Notes: generated from the letters alone by a model not told the origin. 64,000 bases of DNA from Lachnospiraceae bacterium (GCA_900168235.1 FUZG01000006.1:62001-126000), one strand, 5' to 3'; counted from the stretch's first letter, positions 16,963-27,900 are shown. Numbers and translations are program-made.

Positions 16963-18462
16963 TTAGTTGTGATACAGCTTATTTCCTTCGTATCTCGGCT
17001 CGCATGTGAGATTTACACCGAGCTGCTTAAACATCCTTACGTCAACGGATGAAAGGATAACTGAGGAATGAACTTCGAGTCCTGCGAGCTTCGGAAGGCA
17101 TGCGTATGCTTTCTTTGCAGCCTCGTTGCTGATAGCTTCCATGGAGAGCGCGATCAGGAGCTCGTTAAGGTGAAGGAGCGGATTGTGGTCTCCGAGGTAA
17201 TTTACCTTGAGGTTCATGATAGGTGTCAGAACTTCAGGAGAGATGAGCTTTATCTCGTTATCGATACCTGCAAAGTACTTCAGTGCATTAAGGATAAGTG
17301 CGGATGATGCACCGAGCATGGATGAAGTTTTTCCTGTAAGGATAGTTCCGTCAGGCATTTCCATTGCTGCAGCGGGAGCGCCTGTCTGCTCGTCTCTGAC
17401 ATTGGCAGCGGCTACGACCGGTCTGTCTGCTACAGAGATACCTGCCTTGTCCATGAGGAGCTCGAGCTTATTTACAGGCATGTCACCTGCTTCACCGCGT
17501 CTTCTCTGGCAGAGAGCCTCGTAGTAACGGCGGATGATCTCCTGATTTGCAGCCTTGCAGCATGTCTCGTCATCAACGATAGCAAAACCTGCCATGTTTA
17601 CGCCCATGTCTGTAGGAGACTGGTAAGGTGATGTGCCCTGGATCTTTTCAAACATTGCCTTAAGGACAGGGAATACTTCAACGTCTCGGTTGTAATTAAC
17701 AGCCTTTTCGTTGTATGCCTCGAGGTGGAACGGATCGATCATATTTACGTCGTTAAGATCCGCTGTAGCTGCCTCGTATGCGAGGTTTACCGGATGGTTG
17801 AGCGGGATGCTCCAGATCGGGAATGTCTCGAACTTTGCATAACCTGCCTTGATACCGCGCTTTGACTCATGGTAGAGCTGGGACAGGCATGTAGCCATCT
17901 TTCCGCTTCCAGGACCGGGTGCTGTAACGACTACGAGAGGACGTGTTGTTTCGATGTAATCGTTCTTTCCGAAGCCCTCATCGCTTACGATAAATGGAAT
18001 GTTTGAAGGATATCCCGGAATGATGTAGTGACGGAATACCTTGAGCCCTAAAGCCTTTAACTTCTTTTCATAGGCTACTGCTGCCGGCTGATCCGCAAAC
18101 TGGGTCAGGACAACGCTTCCAACGAAAAGACCGTTATTTGTGAAAGCATCGATAAGTCTTAAAAGGTCCATATCGTAAGTGATTCCGATATCGCCTCTTA
18201 CCTTATTTTTCTCAATATCGCCTGCTTTGATAGCGATCACGATCTCAGTCTTATCAGCGAGATGCTTGAGCATTGTGATCTTGGAATCCGGCTTGAATCC
18301 CGGAAGTACTCTTGATGCATGGAAATCATCAAAAAGCTTTCCGCCAAATTCAAGGTAAAGCTTTCCGCCAAACTGATCGATCCTCTCGCGGATCTTCTTT
18401 GACTGAAGCTCGGTGTATTTCTCGTTGCTGAAGCCCTTACGGATATTGCTTGTATCTGTCAT
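16963..18462 (-). CDS. DUF1846 (UPF0371) family protein
   Basis: A cytosolic protein of about 499 residues that is widely conserved in Firmicutes and biochemically undefined. Recognisable family stretches are the N-terminal KLYLEFGGKLFDDFHASRVL, the glycine-rich VTAPGPGSGKMATCLSQLYH and GTSPYQSPTDMGVNMAGF. The second resembles a phosphate-binding loop, so nucleotide binding is possible. I chose the ATG at 18462 over an upstream in-frame start because AAGGAAGG lies about ten bases before it. It stands alone between convergent and divergent neighbours, so context gives no functional clue. Confidence 0.9.
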   Translation of the reverse strand: MTDTSNIRKGFSNEKYTELQSKKIRERIDQFGGKLYLEFGGKLFDDFHASRVLPGFKPDSKITMLKHLADKTEIVIAIKAGDIEKNKVRGDIGITYDMDLLRLIDAFTNNGLFVGSVVLTQFADQPAAVAYEKKLKALGLKVFRHYIIPGYPSNIPFIVSDEGFGKNDYIETTRPLVVVTAPGPGSGKMATCLSQLYHESKRGIKAGYAKFETFPIWSIPLNHPVNLAYEAATADLNDVNMIDPFHLEAYNEKAVNYNRDVEVFPVLKAMFEKIQGTSPYQSPTDMGVNMAGFAIVDDETCCKAANQEIIRRYYEALCQRRRGEAGDMPVNKLELLMDKAGISVADRPVVAAANVRDEQTGAPAAAMEMPDGTILTGKTSSMLGASSALILNALKYFAGIDNEIKLISPEVLTPIMNLKVNYLGDHNPLLHLNELLIALSMEAISNEAAKKAYACLPKLAGLEVHSSVILSSVDVRMFKQLGVNLTCEPRYEGNKLYHN

Positions 18463-18599
18463 TCGAAAAAATCCTTCCTTCCAAATATAACTTTTCCAAA
18501 GGAACATAATATCATACAATGCATCAAAAAAACGAGTATAAAAATTGCAACAATTAAAAAATAAACGATGGTAAGAGAAAAAGTAAAAAATGGATACAA

Positions 18600-18795
18600 A
18601 ATATTGTCGACAGGGGTTTAGAGACAGTATCTATATGACGATATATAAGACAAATAAATATGCTTAAGGAAGAGCATATTATAAGCCATGGCAGGCATCT
18701 GTTCTGAGAGGAAGTCGCTCCGGGGCAGGTGTTTTCCTTTTAAAGAAAAGTGCTTCGAAATCCCAAAGGAGAGTGGGATTCCGAAGCACTTTTTG
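18600..18795 (+). ncRNA. Possible structured small RNA ending in an orphan terminator
   Basis: The stretch between the divergent DUF1846 and GH43 genes contains no credible ORF but does contain ordered structure. TCGACA (18607) with TATCTA/TCTATA-like bases 17-18 nt later resembles a promoter. A perfect hairpin pairs ATATGCT with AGCATAT (near 18660-18680). A G-U-rich stem pairs CATCTGTTCTG with CGGGGCAGGTG, and a long terminator hairpin follows. Since no protein gene precedes that terminator on the plus strand, a free-standing RNA is the simplest reading. I could not assign it to 6S, SRP, tmRNA or RNase P RNA. Confidence 0.4.
18747..18795 (+). terminator. Strong orphan terminator hairpin
   Basis: An 18- to 20-bp stem pairs AAAAGTGCTTCGAAATCCCA with TGGGATTCCGAAGCACTTTT, with one or two mismatches and a short loop, and runs directly into T. 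The nearest upstream plus-strand gene ended almost 1.9 kb earlier, behind its own terminator. Confidence 0.8.
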
Positions 18796-18826
18796 GCATG
18801 TCCAGCATATTCTTTTCTTTCTCTTT

Positions 18827-18942
18827 AAAAGTTGTATTGTCATATATTATCAAAAAAGCATTAAAATTAAAGATTTAAAAGTAAAAATCACCAAAGTTAT
18901 TAAGTTTTAGGGATGGATTGCACGTGAAAATGTGCAAAAATA
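18827..18942 (+). promoter_or_regulatory. Conserved upstream footprint, copy A (before the first GH43 gene)
   Basis: This segment aligns without gaps to 24701-24816, upstream of the paralogous gene at 24933. Identical blocks AAAAGTTGTATTGT, ACCAAAGT, AGGGATGGATTG and TGTGCAAAAATA keep exactly the same spacing, while the A/T-rich sequence between them has diverged. That is the pattern expected of a shared promoter or operator under selection. It lies about 250-360 bases before the ATG, so a long leader is implied. Confidence 0.6.
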
Positions 18943-19037
18943 TACCCATAAATAATTAATTTTCCGTGAAGATTTCCTGTAATTGCTCTGAAAAGTGCAA
19001 GTTTGAGGGGCAGGAACCGTTCCCCGGAACTTAATTA

Positions 19038-19124
19038 TGCGGAGCACTTAGCGAGGTAGTTTCGAGCTTAGTGCGTGCTATGCAAGTTCGCTTGGCGAGG
19101 TCTTGTCGAGCCTAGCGTAACTTG
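19038..19124 (+). repeat. Two copies of a dispersed imperfect-palindrome repeat
   Basis: Copy 1 (19038-19073) contains GAGCACTTAGCGAGGT and copy 2 (19091-19117) contains CTTGGCGAGGTCTTGTCGAG; a third copy lies inverted at 46270-46305. Copy 1 and the third copy match at about 30 of 36 positions by eye, and share 16 identical bases. Each unit can fold on itself, and copy 2 is flanked by CAAGTT/AACTTG arms. The repeats lie in the leader of the GH43 gene. Confidence 0.6.
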
Positions 19125-19188
19125 TTATTAGTCGTATCTGCGAAAAGTGTCGTACAGATACGTAGTATTGGGAAAAAGGAGAGAGTAA

Positions 19189-22100
19189 ATGGGAAGGAAA
19201 GCAAAGTTGATGGGGCATCGCGCCACAGCAGTTGGTCTGGCACTGATGCTTTCGGCAACCGGCGCAGTGCCAATGAATGTTATTGCTGCACCGAAGGACA
19301 CAGCGGCAAAAGAAACCTTTAGCAACCCTTTTATCTATTCGGATGTTCCGGATATCGATATCATCAGGGTTGGAAGTGCTTACTATATGGTAAGTACTAC
19401 AATGCATCTGTCGCCCGGTGTACCGGTTATGAAGTCCACAGACCTGGTGAACTGGGAAACAGTGAACTATGTATATGACAGACTCGATGAAGGCGATGAA
19501 ATGAACCTTCGCAACGGCAAGTCCATGTATGGTAAAGGTCAGTGGGCATCCAGCATTGTTTACCATAACGGAACCTATTACGTTGGATTCAATTCAAATA
19601 CTACGGGAACTGCATACATTTTCCAGACAGATGATATAGAAAAGGGCTCATGGAAGCGCACAAAGCTCAATGCTTACATGCACGACATGGCAATTTTCTT
19701 CGACGGAGACACCCCTTATGTTTTATATGGCGGAAAGAATATCCAGTTCAGAGAACTGAAAGAGGATCTTTCCGGAATAAAAGAAGATGGTAAGAGCGGC
19801 ACACTTTTTACCGACGACACAGCAAGCACCATCGTTAATGCTGAAGGTACTCACGTACTTAAAAAAGATGGTTACTACTACGTATTTAATATCGTATGGC
19901 CGTCAGGCGGCGTAAGACAGGAAATCTGCCACAGAAGCAAGACTTTCCCGGGCACACCCGATGATTGGGAAAAGAAAGTTATCCTCAATGCAAACTTCTC
20001 TAATAACGGCACATCAGCAGGAGTTGCACAGGGCGGTATCATCGATACAGAAGACGGCAGATGGTATGGTTATCTCTTCCAGGATCACGGCGCTGTAGGA
20101 CGTGTTCCGGTTCTCACTGACTGCGAGTTCAAGGATGGATGGCCGATGCTCGGTAAGAACGGAGACGGCAAGACTGTTGAGCTTACTATGGATATGCCTC
20201 TTGAATCAAGCGGTGAGGCATCTCTTACAAAGTCTGATGAGTTCTACAACGATGCAGAGCACAGAGTTTTTGAAGAGGGCTACACAAGCTCAAAATTTGA
20301 GTCAGCCGCATCAGAAGGCAGCGTAGGCAATAAGCCGACTCCTACAGTTGGAAAGGGCATCCAGGAGCTTTTGGTAAATGGTGACGTAAGCACCGGCACA
20401 ACAGAAGGCTGGGGTGTAATGGAGCAGGCTAAGCTCGCAGTTGCTGAAGATGAGGACGCTGAGGGCGACGAAAAGAACTACGTTATCCATGTAAAGGACC
20501 GTGAGGCATGCGCAGGCGGTGCTATGCAGGATGTCAGCGGAAAGCTTGAAGTCGGCAAGGAATACACATTTAAGGGCAGACTTAAGTATGTAGATGGCCC
20601 TGACACAAAGCCTTTCAGACTCGAGATCCAGAACGGCCCGAACTATAAGTGGAGAGACAACATCGTTCAGTTCACTGCTAAGAAGGGTGAATGGACTGAG
20701 TTTGAAGCAACGTACACAATTCCTGAGAGCGTAAATAATGCAGGAGAAGACTGTGCTTTCAATGCGGATCAGAACTATATCTTCTTTGAGACTCCGTGGA
20801 CACAGAGACCTGACAGCAAGAACGATCTCATGGACTTCTACGTAGACGATTTCTCCATGACCGGTGAGACAGGAACTATCGTTGAAAACGGTGATATGGA
20901 GGAAGGCGCTCAGGGATGGGGCAAGTACAAGCACACATCCGCTGAGGGTACTGTTGATGTAGAAGTAACTGACGACGCTCATGAGGGTGAGAAGGCGTTA
21001 AAGACCAAGAACCGTGAGCATACAAATGACGGTCTTGGACAGGTATTCAAGAATGTATTTATCCCCGGCTATACTTATGAATTTACTGCATGGGTAAAGC
21101 AGGAAGAGGTTGATTCTAAGAAGATCGCAATGACTGTTCGTAAGGGAACAGGCGAGAACTTCACAACGATCGATTCTCAGGATGTAAAGAAGGGTGAGTG
21201 GACAAAGCTCACAGGAACTTACAAGTTTACAGAGGACGATGATGTATCAGTTGATACACTGTTCTTTGAGACAGAGTGGAAGAGCGCTGACGATACTAAG
21301 GAAGAGGATCTGGTAGACATCTATGTAGATGACGTTTCTATCGTAGAAAAGTCACGTGCAAAGGATCCTGAAAAGGGTGCATCCGGCGAGGATGACTACT
21401 ATGGATCAGACCTTGATCTGGCATGGCAGTGGAACCACAATCCTGATAACACAAAGTGGTCACTGACAGACAGAAACGGCTGGCTCAGACTCACAACAGG
21501 CAAGAAGTGCGAGAGTATTCTTGATGCAAGAAATACTCTTACCCAGAGAACATACGGACCTACATGCTCCGGTACAACAAAGCTTGACATCTCACACATG
21601 AAGGAAGGCGATGTTGCAGGTCTCGCAGCTTTCTCCTATAACTACAGCTATATCGCTGCAAAGAAGACAGCTGAAGGAACAAAGCTTGTTATGGTTGATG
21701 CAACAGGCAATGATTCCAAGAAGGAAGATTCACCGAAGGAAGTAGCATCTGTTGACTGCGAGAGCAACGTAGTTTATCTGAAGGATGATTACGATTTCGC
21801 TGGCGGCGATAAGGTAAGCTTCTTCTACAGCTTTGACGGAAAAGAGTGGAAACAGCTCGGCGAAACAGTTAAGACAAGCTACGAGCTTACTCACTTCATG
21901 GGAAGCAGATTTGCACTCTTTAACTACGCTACACAGTCTAAGGGCGGATATGTTGACTTTGATTACTTCAGAGTTTCTGATGAGATCACAGGTACAGAGG
22001 CTTCCAAGGTTGACAGCGCAGCAACTGTTGAGTTCGACAAGGCAGAGATCAGCGGTGTTGTAAATAATGAAGTTTCCGCAACACTGAAGCTCGGCAAGAT

Positions 22101-24507
22101 CGAGAGCGGTTCACACAAGAAGCTGAAGGCTTCCTTCTCAGTTCCGAAGCTCTTCGATGTAACTGATGTTGAATTTAATAAGGATGCTATCAAGGGCAGC
22201 GCAACATATTCATTCAGTAAGAATCGTCTCACTATCGAAGTAACAGGCGACGATGTTTCATTCGATGCTGCAGATGATGTATTCGCAACCATCAAGTTTA
22301 AGCTTAATGGTTACGTAAGGGAGGATCAGACAGTAAGCATTAATGCAGACTATATCCAGCTGGACGGCGGAAAGACATCCGTTGATTCCTCAGCTGCGAA
22401 GGCATCTGTAAAGCTTACATATCTTGATACAGGCGCTATTGCAAAGAAGCTCGGCTTCTCCAATCCGCTTGTAACACAGGAATATGGCGCAGATCCGTAT
22501 GCACTTGTTTACAATGACAGAGTATATGTATATATGACAGCAGATGCACCGCAGTATGACAGCAACGGAAATCTGCAGGAGAACGGATATGGATATATCA
22601 ATACTCTGAGAGTTATCTCATCCTCTGATATGGTGAACTGGACAGATCACGGTGAGATCAAGGTTGCAGGTAAGGATGGAGCTGCAAAGTGGGCAACAAA
22701 CTCATGGGCTCCTGCTATCGCACATAAGGTAGTTGACGGCAAGGATAAGTTCTTTGTTTACTTCGCAAATAACGGAAGCGGAATCGGCGTTATCGAAGGT
22801 GATTCACCTCTTGGACCGTGGAGAGATCCGGTTGGACACGCTCTTCTTAATCAGCAGACTCCGGGATGCAGCGGCGTTGTATGGTGCTTCGACCCTGCAG
22901 TACTGGTTGATGATGACGGAACAGGCTATATCTACTTCGGCGGCGGTGTTCCGAGCGGAAAGCAGAACAATCCTAAGACAGCACGTGTTGCAAAGCTTGG
23001 AGATGACATGATAAGCATCGTCGGCGAAGCTAAGGAGATCGATGCTCCTTGCATGTTCGAGGATTCCGGCATCTTTAAGTACAACAACAAGTACTACTAC
23101 AGCTATTGCTCCAACTTTACAGGCCCGCATAAGGAAGGCTATCCGGGAATGGGTAACATTGCTTACATGGTAAGTGATAACCCGATGGGACCTTTCACAT
23201 ATGCAGGTGAGATTTTTGATAATCCGGGAGTATGGTTCAATACACAGGGTAATAACCACCATGCAACATTCGTATTCAGAGATAAGAGCTACTTTATCTA
23301 TCATGCACAGACAGTAGCAAAGGAAAAGAATGAGCAGAAGGGTTATCGTTCTACTCATATCGATACTATCGAGATGACACCTAAGGGAAATATCAAGCCT
23401 GTAAAGGGAACATACGAAGGTATCTCACAGATTGAGACAGTTGATCCGTTCCAGACGATCGAGGCAGAGACCATCGCATGGAATAAGGGCATCAAGGTAA
23501 AGAATATTGATGACTTCCATATGGAGCTCAGCTCTATCGATAACGGCGACTGGACAAGCGTAGCAGGCGTAGACTTTGGCAGAAAGGGTGCTGAAAAGAT
23601 CACCGCCAGAGTTAAATCTGCAAAGGGAGGAAATATAGAGGTTCGTCTCGACAGTCCGAGCGGCAGCCTCATCGGTACTATCAAGGTTCCTGCAGGTACA
23701 AAGGAGTATGAGGACATTACAGCAGATGTCGCTCCTGTAGCAGGTGAGAGAAATGTATTCTTCGTTTATACAGGTGAAGGTGAAGACATAATGAACGTTG
23801 ATTCCTATGTATTCACTGAGAATCAGGGAGAACTTCCTGACCAGCCTGCAAATCCTGACAAGCCGGATCCTACAAATCCTGACAAGCCGGATCCTGTAAA
23901 GCCCGATCCTACAACACCGGACAATCCTACAGATCCGGGTAACGGAGAGGTAACACCTGAGGATGTAACAAAGCCTGTAAGTGAGCCTGCAGCAAAGGCA
24001 AGCGCAGGTAACGGAAAGTCCTCAACTGCTGATCAGATCGCAGCTCCGACAGATACAACTACACTTGCATCTAACGAGTCAGGTACCGTAACTGTAAATA
24101 CAGGCGCTAAGAAACTTGTACTTAAGGGCGACAAGGGCTCCTTCAAGGTTGAAAGCGGCAAGGGCGTAAAGGTTGGTAAGACAGGTAAGCTTTCATTCAA
24201 GGGCGGCGAATCTGAGAATGTTATTAAGTACACTGTTGACGGCAAGGAAGTTGTAAAGACCATTCGGGTTTCTAAGCCTGTTGCTGCGAAGAAGGTTAAA
24301 GCAGAGGCAGGAAAGCCTGCAGTACTTGAGCTTAAGGGAACAGATATTTCAACAGCTGTTTGGACAACAAACAAGGCTAAGAAGGCTACAGTTTCCGTAT
24401 CCAAGGATGGTAAGCACGTAAGCGTAAGCTACGGCAAGAAGGGCACCATCAAGGTATCTGCTGAGATCAACGGAAAGAAGTACACAACAAAGGTTACATT
24501 CAAGTAA
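19189..24507 (+). CDS. Secreted modular xylan-degrading enzyme: GH43 + CBM4/22-like x2 + cohesin-like + GH43 + CBM6
   Basis: A 1772-residue exported enzyme, probably a beta-xylosidase/arabinofuranosidase acting on arabinoxylan. Approximate order: signal peptide (1-34); first GH43 domain (43-325) with SDVPDIDIIR, MHDMAIF and acid/base-type AEGTH; two CBM4/9/22-like sandwiches (393-560, 562-722); GH43 C2-type sandwich (734-934); a cohesin-like domain ending in VFATIKFKLNGY (940-1077); second GH43 (1084-1420), XynD-like, with GADPYA, WCFDPAV and MFEDSG carrying the Asp/Asp/Glu triad; CBM6 (1420-1543); Pro-Asp-Lys-rich linker; and a Lys-rich C-terminal domain probably holding it to the cell surface. 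No LPXTG motif or SLH domain was seen. Start: ATG after AAGGAGAGAG. The paralogue at 24933 lacks the first GH43. Confidence 0.9.
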   Translation: MGRKAKLMGHRATAVGLALMLSATGAVPMNVIAAPKDTAAKETFSNPFIYSDVPDIDIIRVGSAYYMVSTTMHLSPGVPVMKSTDLVNWETVNYVYDRLDEGDEMNLRNGKSMYGKGQWASSIVYHNGTYYVGFNSNTTGTAYIFQTDDIEKGSWKRTKLNAYMHDMAIFFDGDTPYVLYGGKNIQFRELKEDLSGIKEDGKSGTLFTDDTASTIVNAEGTHVLKKDGYYYVFNIVWPSGGVRQEICHRSKTFPGTPDDWEKKVILNANFSNNGTSAGVAQGGIIDTEDGRWYGYLFQDHGAVGRVPVLTDCEFKDGWPMLGKNGDGKTVELTMDMPLESSGEASLTKSDEFYNDAEHRVFEEGYTSSKFESAASEGSVGNKPTPTVGKGIQELLVNGDVSTGTTEGWGVMEQAKLAVAEDEDAEGDEKNYVIHVKDREACAGGAMQDVSGKLEVGKEYTFKGRLKYVDGPDTKPFRLEIQNGPNYKWRDNIVQFTAKKGEWTEFEATYTIPESVNNAGEDCAFNADQNYIFFETPWTQRPDSKNDLMDFYVDDFSMTGETGTIVENGDMEEGAQGWGKYKHTSAEGTVDVEVTDDAHEGEKALKTKNREHTNDGLGQVFKNVFIPGYTYEFTAWVKQEEVDSKKIAMTVRKGTGENFTTIDSQDVKKGEWTKLTGTYKFTEDDDVSVDTLFFETEWKSADDTKEEDLVDIYVDDVSIVEKSRAKDPEKGASGEDDYYGSDLDLAWQWNHNPDNTKWSLTDRNGWLRLTTGKKCESILDARNTLTQRTYGPTCSGTTKLDISHMKEGDVAGLAAFSYNYSYIAAKKTAEGTKLVMVDATGNDSKKEDSPKEVASVDCESNVVYLKDDYDFAGGDKVSFFYSFDGKEWKQLGETVKTSYELTHFMGSRFALFNYATQSKGGYVDFDYFRVSDEITGTEASKVDSAATVEFDKAEISGVVNNEVSATLKLGKIESGSHKKLKASFSVPKLFDVTDVEFNKDAIKGSATYSFSKNRLTIEVTGDDVSFDAADDVFATIKFKLNGYVREDQTVSINADYIQLDGGKTSVDSSAAKASVKLTYLDTGAIAKKLGFSNPLVTQEYGADPYALVYNDRVYVYMTADAPQYDSNGNLQENGYGYINTLRVISSSDMVNWTDHGEIKVAGKDGAAKWATNSWAPAIAHKVVDGKDKFFVYFANNGSGIGVIEGDSPLGPWRDPVGHALLNQQTPGCSGVVWCFDPAVLVDDDGTGYIYFGGGVPSGKQNNPKTARVAKLGDDMISIVGEAKEIDAPCMFEDSGIFKYNNKYYYSYCSNFTGPHKEGYPGMGNIAYMVSDNPMGPFTYAGEIFDNPGVWFNTQGNNHHATFVFRDKSYFIYHAQTVAKEKNEQKGYRSTHIDTIEMTPKGNIKPVKGTYEGISQIETVDPFQTIEAETIAWNKGIKVKNIDDFHMELSSIDNGDWTSVAGVDFGRKGAEKITARVKSAKGGNIEVRLDSPSGSLIGTIKVPAGTKEYEDITADVAPVAGERNVFFVYTGEGEDIMNVDSYVFTENQGELPDQPANPDKPDPTNPDKPDPVKPDPTTPDNPTDPGNGEVTPEDVTKPVSEPAAKASAGNGKSSTADQIAAPTDTTTLASNESGTVTVNTGAKKLVLKGDKGSFKVESGKGVKVGKTGKLSFKGGESENVIKYTVDGKEVVKTIRVSKPVAAKKVKAEAGKPAVLELKGTDISTAVWTTNKAKKATVSVSKDGKHVSVSYGKKGTIKVSAEINGKKYTTKVTFK

Positions 24508-24566
24508 TCCATAAAACCTGAAATTGTAAAGGCAGCAGCATCTGTTTTTTACAGTACAAGGTGATC

Positions 24567-24611
24567 AAAACAGGGCTGTACATCGAAAAAATCGGTGTGC
24601 AGTCCTGTTTT
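24567..24611 (+). terminator. Terminator of the first GH43 gene
   Basis: A 20-bp stem (AAAACAGGGCTGTACATCGA against its partner, with four G-U pairs) closes a five-A loop, and its distal arm ends in TTTT. It lies 60 bases after the stop codon. Confidence 0.85.
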
Positions 24612-24700
24612 GCTGTCCGTCATATGTGCAGAAAAATGTGCGTTATTTGTTGAAAACAGGCTATTTGCTGTACAAAATGACGAATCGAGTAAAAACTATA

Positions 24701-24816
24701 AAAAGTTGTATTGTTACATCAGTTTAAAAAATCTAAAAAACTAAAGGATTTATTTGCAAAATTACCAAAGTAATAAACTTTAAGGGATGGATTGTTCTCA
24801 TATTTGTGCAAAAATA
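24701..24816 (+). promoter_or_regulatory. Conserved upstream footprint, copy B (before the second GH43 gene)
   Basis: The counterpart of 18827-18942, with the same four blocks at identical spacing (offsets 0, 63, 82 and 104). The remaining intergenic sequence, 24817-24932, holds only the leader and the GAAGGAGAGAG ribosome binding site; I see no gene in it. Confidence 0.6.
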
Positions 24817-24932
24817 GATGTCAGACGGGACAAGTTCAGATGGATATAAATAATTGTAAGTCCAAGAGGGAGAAAGAGCCATCAGTCAGTTTGTCTTATC
24901 GAGAATCATGTAATAGGGAAGAAGGAGAGAGT

Positions 24933-27900
24933 ATGGGAAGGAAGTCAAGAATTATTGGCACACGTACCGCAGCAGTTGGTCTTGCTCTTATGCTTGCAGC
25001 AGGAAGCGCACCGATCAATGCACTGGCTGCAGAGGTTCGTACAGACAGCGCTGTAAGAGCAGTGCTCGATGAAAGCGAAGCTTCAGAAGCAAAGGTTACA
25101 GCATCTGCGAGAAAGAAAGTAGCAGTTGAACTGTTTACAAACGGTGATGTATCCACAGGTACAACTGAGGGGTGGACAATTACAAATACAGAGCGAGGCG
25201 ATGTTGATGTTGCTTCCGTAAAGGATCTCGATGCTGCAGGCAGAGATGACGTATCAGATGATGATATGTGCATCTGGGTAAAGAACAGAGAGACAACCGG
25301 TGCAGGCGCACAGCAGGATGTTACAGGAAAGCTTGAAGTTGGAAAGACTTATACATTTAAGGGTAAGGTTATGTATAAGGATGGTCCGGCAACAAAGCCT
25401 TTCCGTCTTGAGATCCAGAACGGCCCGAGCTATAAATGGAGAGATAATATTGTTCAGTTCACTGCTAAGAAGGGTGAATGGACAGAGTTTGAAGCAAAGT
25501 ACACAGTACCTGAGAGCGTAAACACAGCTAATGAAGTTTGCGAGTTCTCTAACGAACAGAACTATATCTTCTTTGAGACACCGTGGGCACAGAGTCCTTC
25601 AAAGACTGACGACCTGATGGATTTCTATGTTGATGATATGTCCATGACATACGAGACAGGTGACGTAGAGCTCGTTGGTAACGGTGATGCTGAAAAGGGT
25701 ACAGAAGGCTGGACAATCTATGAGCATGAGGCAGGCAAGAACGAGGACCTCAAGATCGTAGAGACAGATGACGCTCACAGCGGAAAGAAAGCTCTTAAGG
25801 TTGTAAACAGAACTCATACAAACGATGGTTTCGGTCAGAAATTTGAGAAAGAGTTCAAAGAGGGCTATACATATAAGTTCAGTGCATGGGTAAAGCAGGA
25901 TGCGGTTGATTCACAGGATATCGCACTTTCCATCAGAAAGGGTAAAGGAGAGAACTTTACTACTATCGATACAAAGGCAGTTAAGAAGGGTGAGTGGGTA
26001 AACCTTTCCGGTAAGTACACATTCACTGAGTCTGATGAAAGAGATGTTGTAAGCGTTTACTTTGAGACACCCTGGAAGAGCGCATCGAGCGCAACAGAGG
26101 CTGATCTCTTAGATATTACAGCTGATGACCTTTCTATCGTTGAGCTTTCACAGGATGTGAACGATGGAAATAAGGATTACAGAGAGAGCGATCTCAAGGC
26201 AGACCTTGAAGTTCCCGATGAGATCCTTGGCGTTATCAATCAGGAAGCAGAAGCAAAGATCAAGCTCGATAAGCTCGAGAAGAACGGCTACAAGAACCTG
26301 AAGCTCACAGTAGCACTTCCTGAAAAGGTTGGCGTTGATGATGTTGAGTTCAACGAGGATGCTATTGACGGCGATGCTAAGTTTGAAGTTAAAGACGGCA
26401 AGCTTGTGATCGACGTAGACGGCGATGATGTTTCATTTGATGCTGAGGACGGAGTATTTGCAACACTTAAGCTCAAGATGAGCGGATATGTAAGAAAGGA
26501 TGTTGAAGGCAAGTTTAATTTCCTTTCTGCACACGTAGACGGCGGTAAGACTGTTTTCTATGAAGTTAAGGATGCTGCAAAGATCGTAAATCTCAAGTAT
26601 CTTGATACAGGCGCTATCGCTAAGAAGCTTGGATGCTCCAACCCGCTTTATACTCAGGAATTTGGTGCTGACCCGTACGCTATCGTTTATAACGACAGAG
26701 TATATGTTTACATGACAGCTGATGATTATGAGTATGATAAAAACGGAAAACTTAAGGACAATGCTTATGGTTACATCAAGACTCTTAGAGTAATTTCTTC
26801 TTCCGATATGGTGAACTGGACTGACCACGGCACAATGAAGATCGCAGGTCAGGATGGTCCTGCTAAGTGGGCAAGCCATTCATGGGCTCCTGCTGTCGCA
26901 CATAAGGTTGTTGACGGTAAGGATAAGTTCTTCCTTTACTTTGCAAATGACGGAAGCGGAATCGGCGTAGTAGAGAGTGATTCTCCTATCGGACCCTGGA
27001 AGGATCCTATCGGCGGATATCTCTTAAACAGAAAGGTTCCCGGCTGCGAAACTGTTGAATGGTGCTTCGACCCGGCTGTACTTGTAGATGATGACGGTTC
27101 AGCTTACATCTACTTCGGCGGCGGTATTCCGAATAACGCAAGCGTTGGTGATGCTTACAACCCGCATACAGCAAGAGTTGCTAAGCTCGGCGCTGACATG
27201 ATCAGTATCGATGGAGCAGCTGTAGAGATTGATGCTCCTGCAATGTTTGAGGACTCCGGTATCTTCAAGTATAAGGGCAAGTACTACTACAACTACTGCA
27301 CGAATTTCTCCAACCACAACAGAGCAGGCTACCCCGGAAACGGTAATATTGCTTACATGGTAAGTGATAGCCCGATGGGACCTTTCGAGTATGCAGGAGA
27401 GATCTTTGACAATCCGGCTACATGGTTCGGTGTTGGCGGAAATAACCACCATGCAACATTTGTATTCAGAGATAAGAGCTACTTCATTTATCACGCTCAG
27501 ACAGTTGCAAAGGAACTTGGTACTGCAAAGGGATATCGTTCAACTCATATTGACAGCATGTCATTTGACGAGGATGGAAATATCCTTCCTATCAAGGGAA
27601 CTTATGAAGGAATAAGCCAGCTCGAGACTCTTGATCCTTATAAGACCATCGAAGCAGAGACTATCGCATGGAATAAGGGCATCAAGGTTGCAGATATTGG
27701 CGGCAGCAATGCAAACAGAGAGCTTACATCACTTGATGACGGCGACTGGACAAGCGTTGCAGGCGCTGACTTCGGCAAAGAAGGAGCAAACAAGTTTACT
27801 GCAAGAGTTAAGTCCGAGAAGGGCGGCAGCATCGAAGTTCGCCTTGACAGCCCTCAGGGAAGCCTCATCGGTACACTTGAAGTACCTGCAGGAACAGATG

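Noticed and set aside
22804-23358. Antisense open frame within the first GH43 gene
   Set aside because: Shadow of a strongly conserved catalytic domain; no ribosome binding site.
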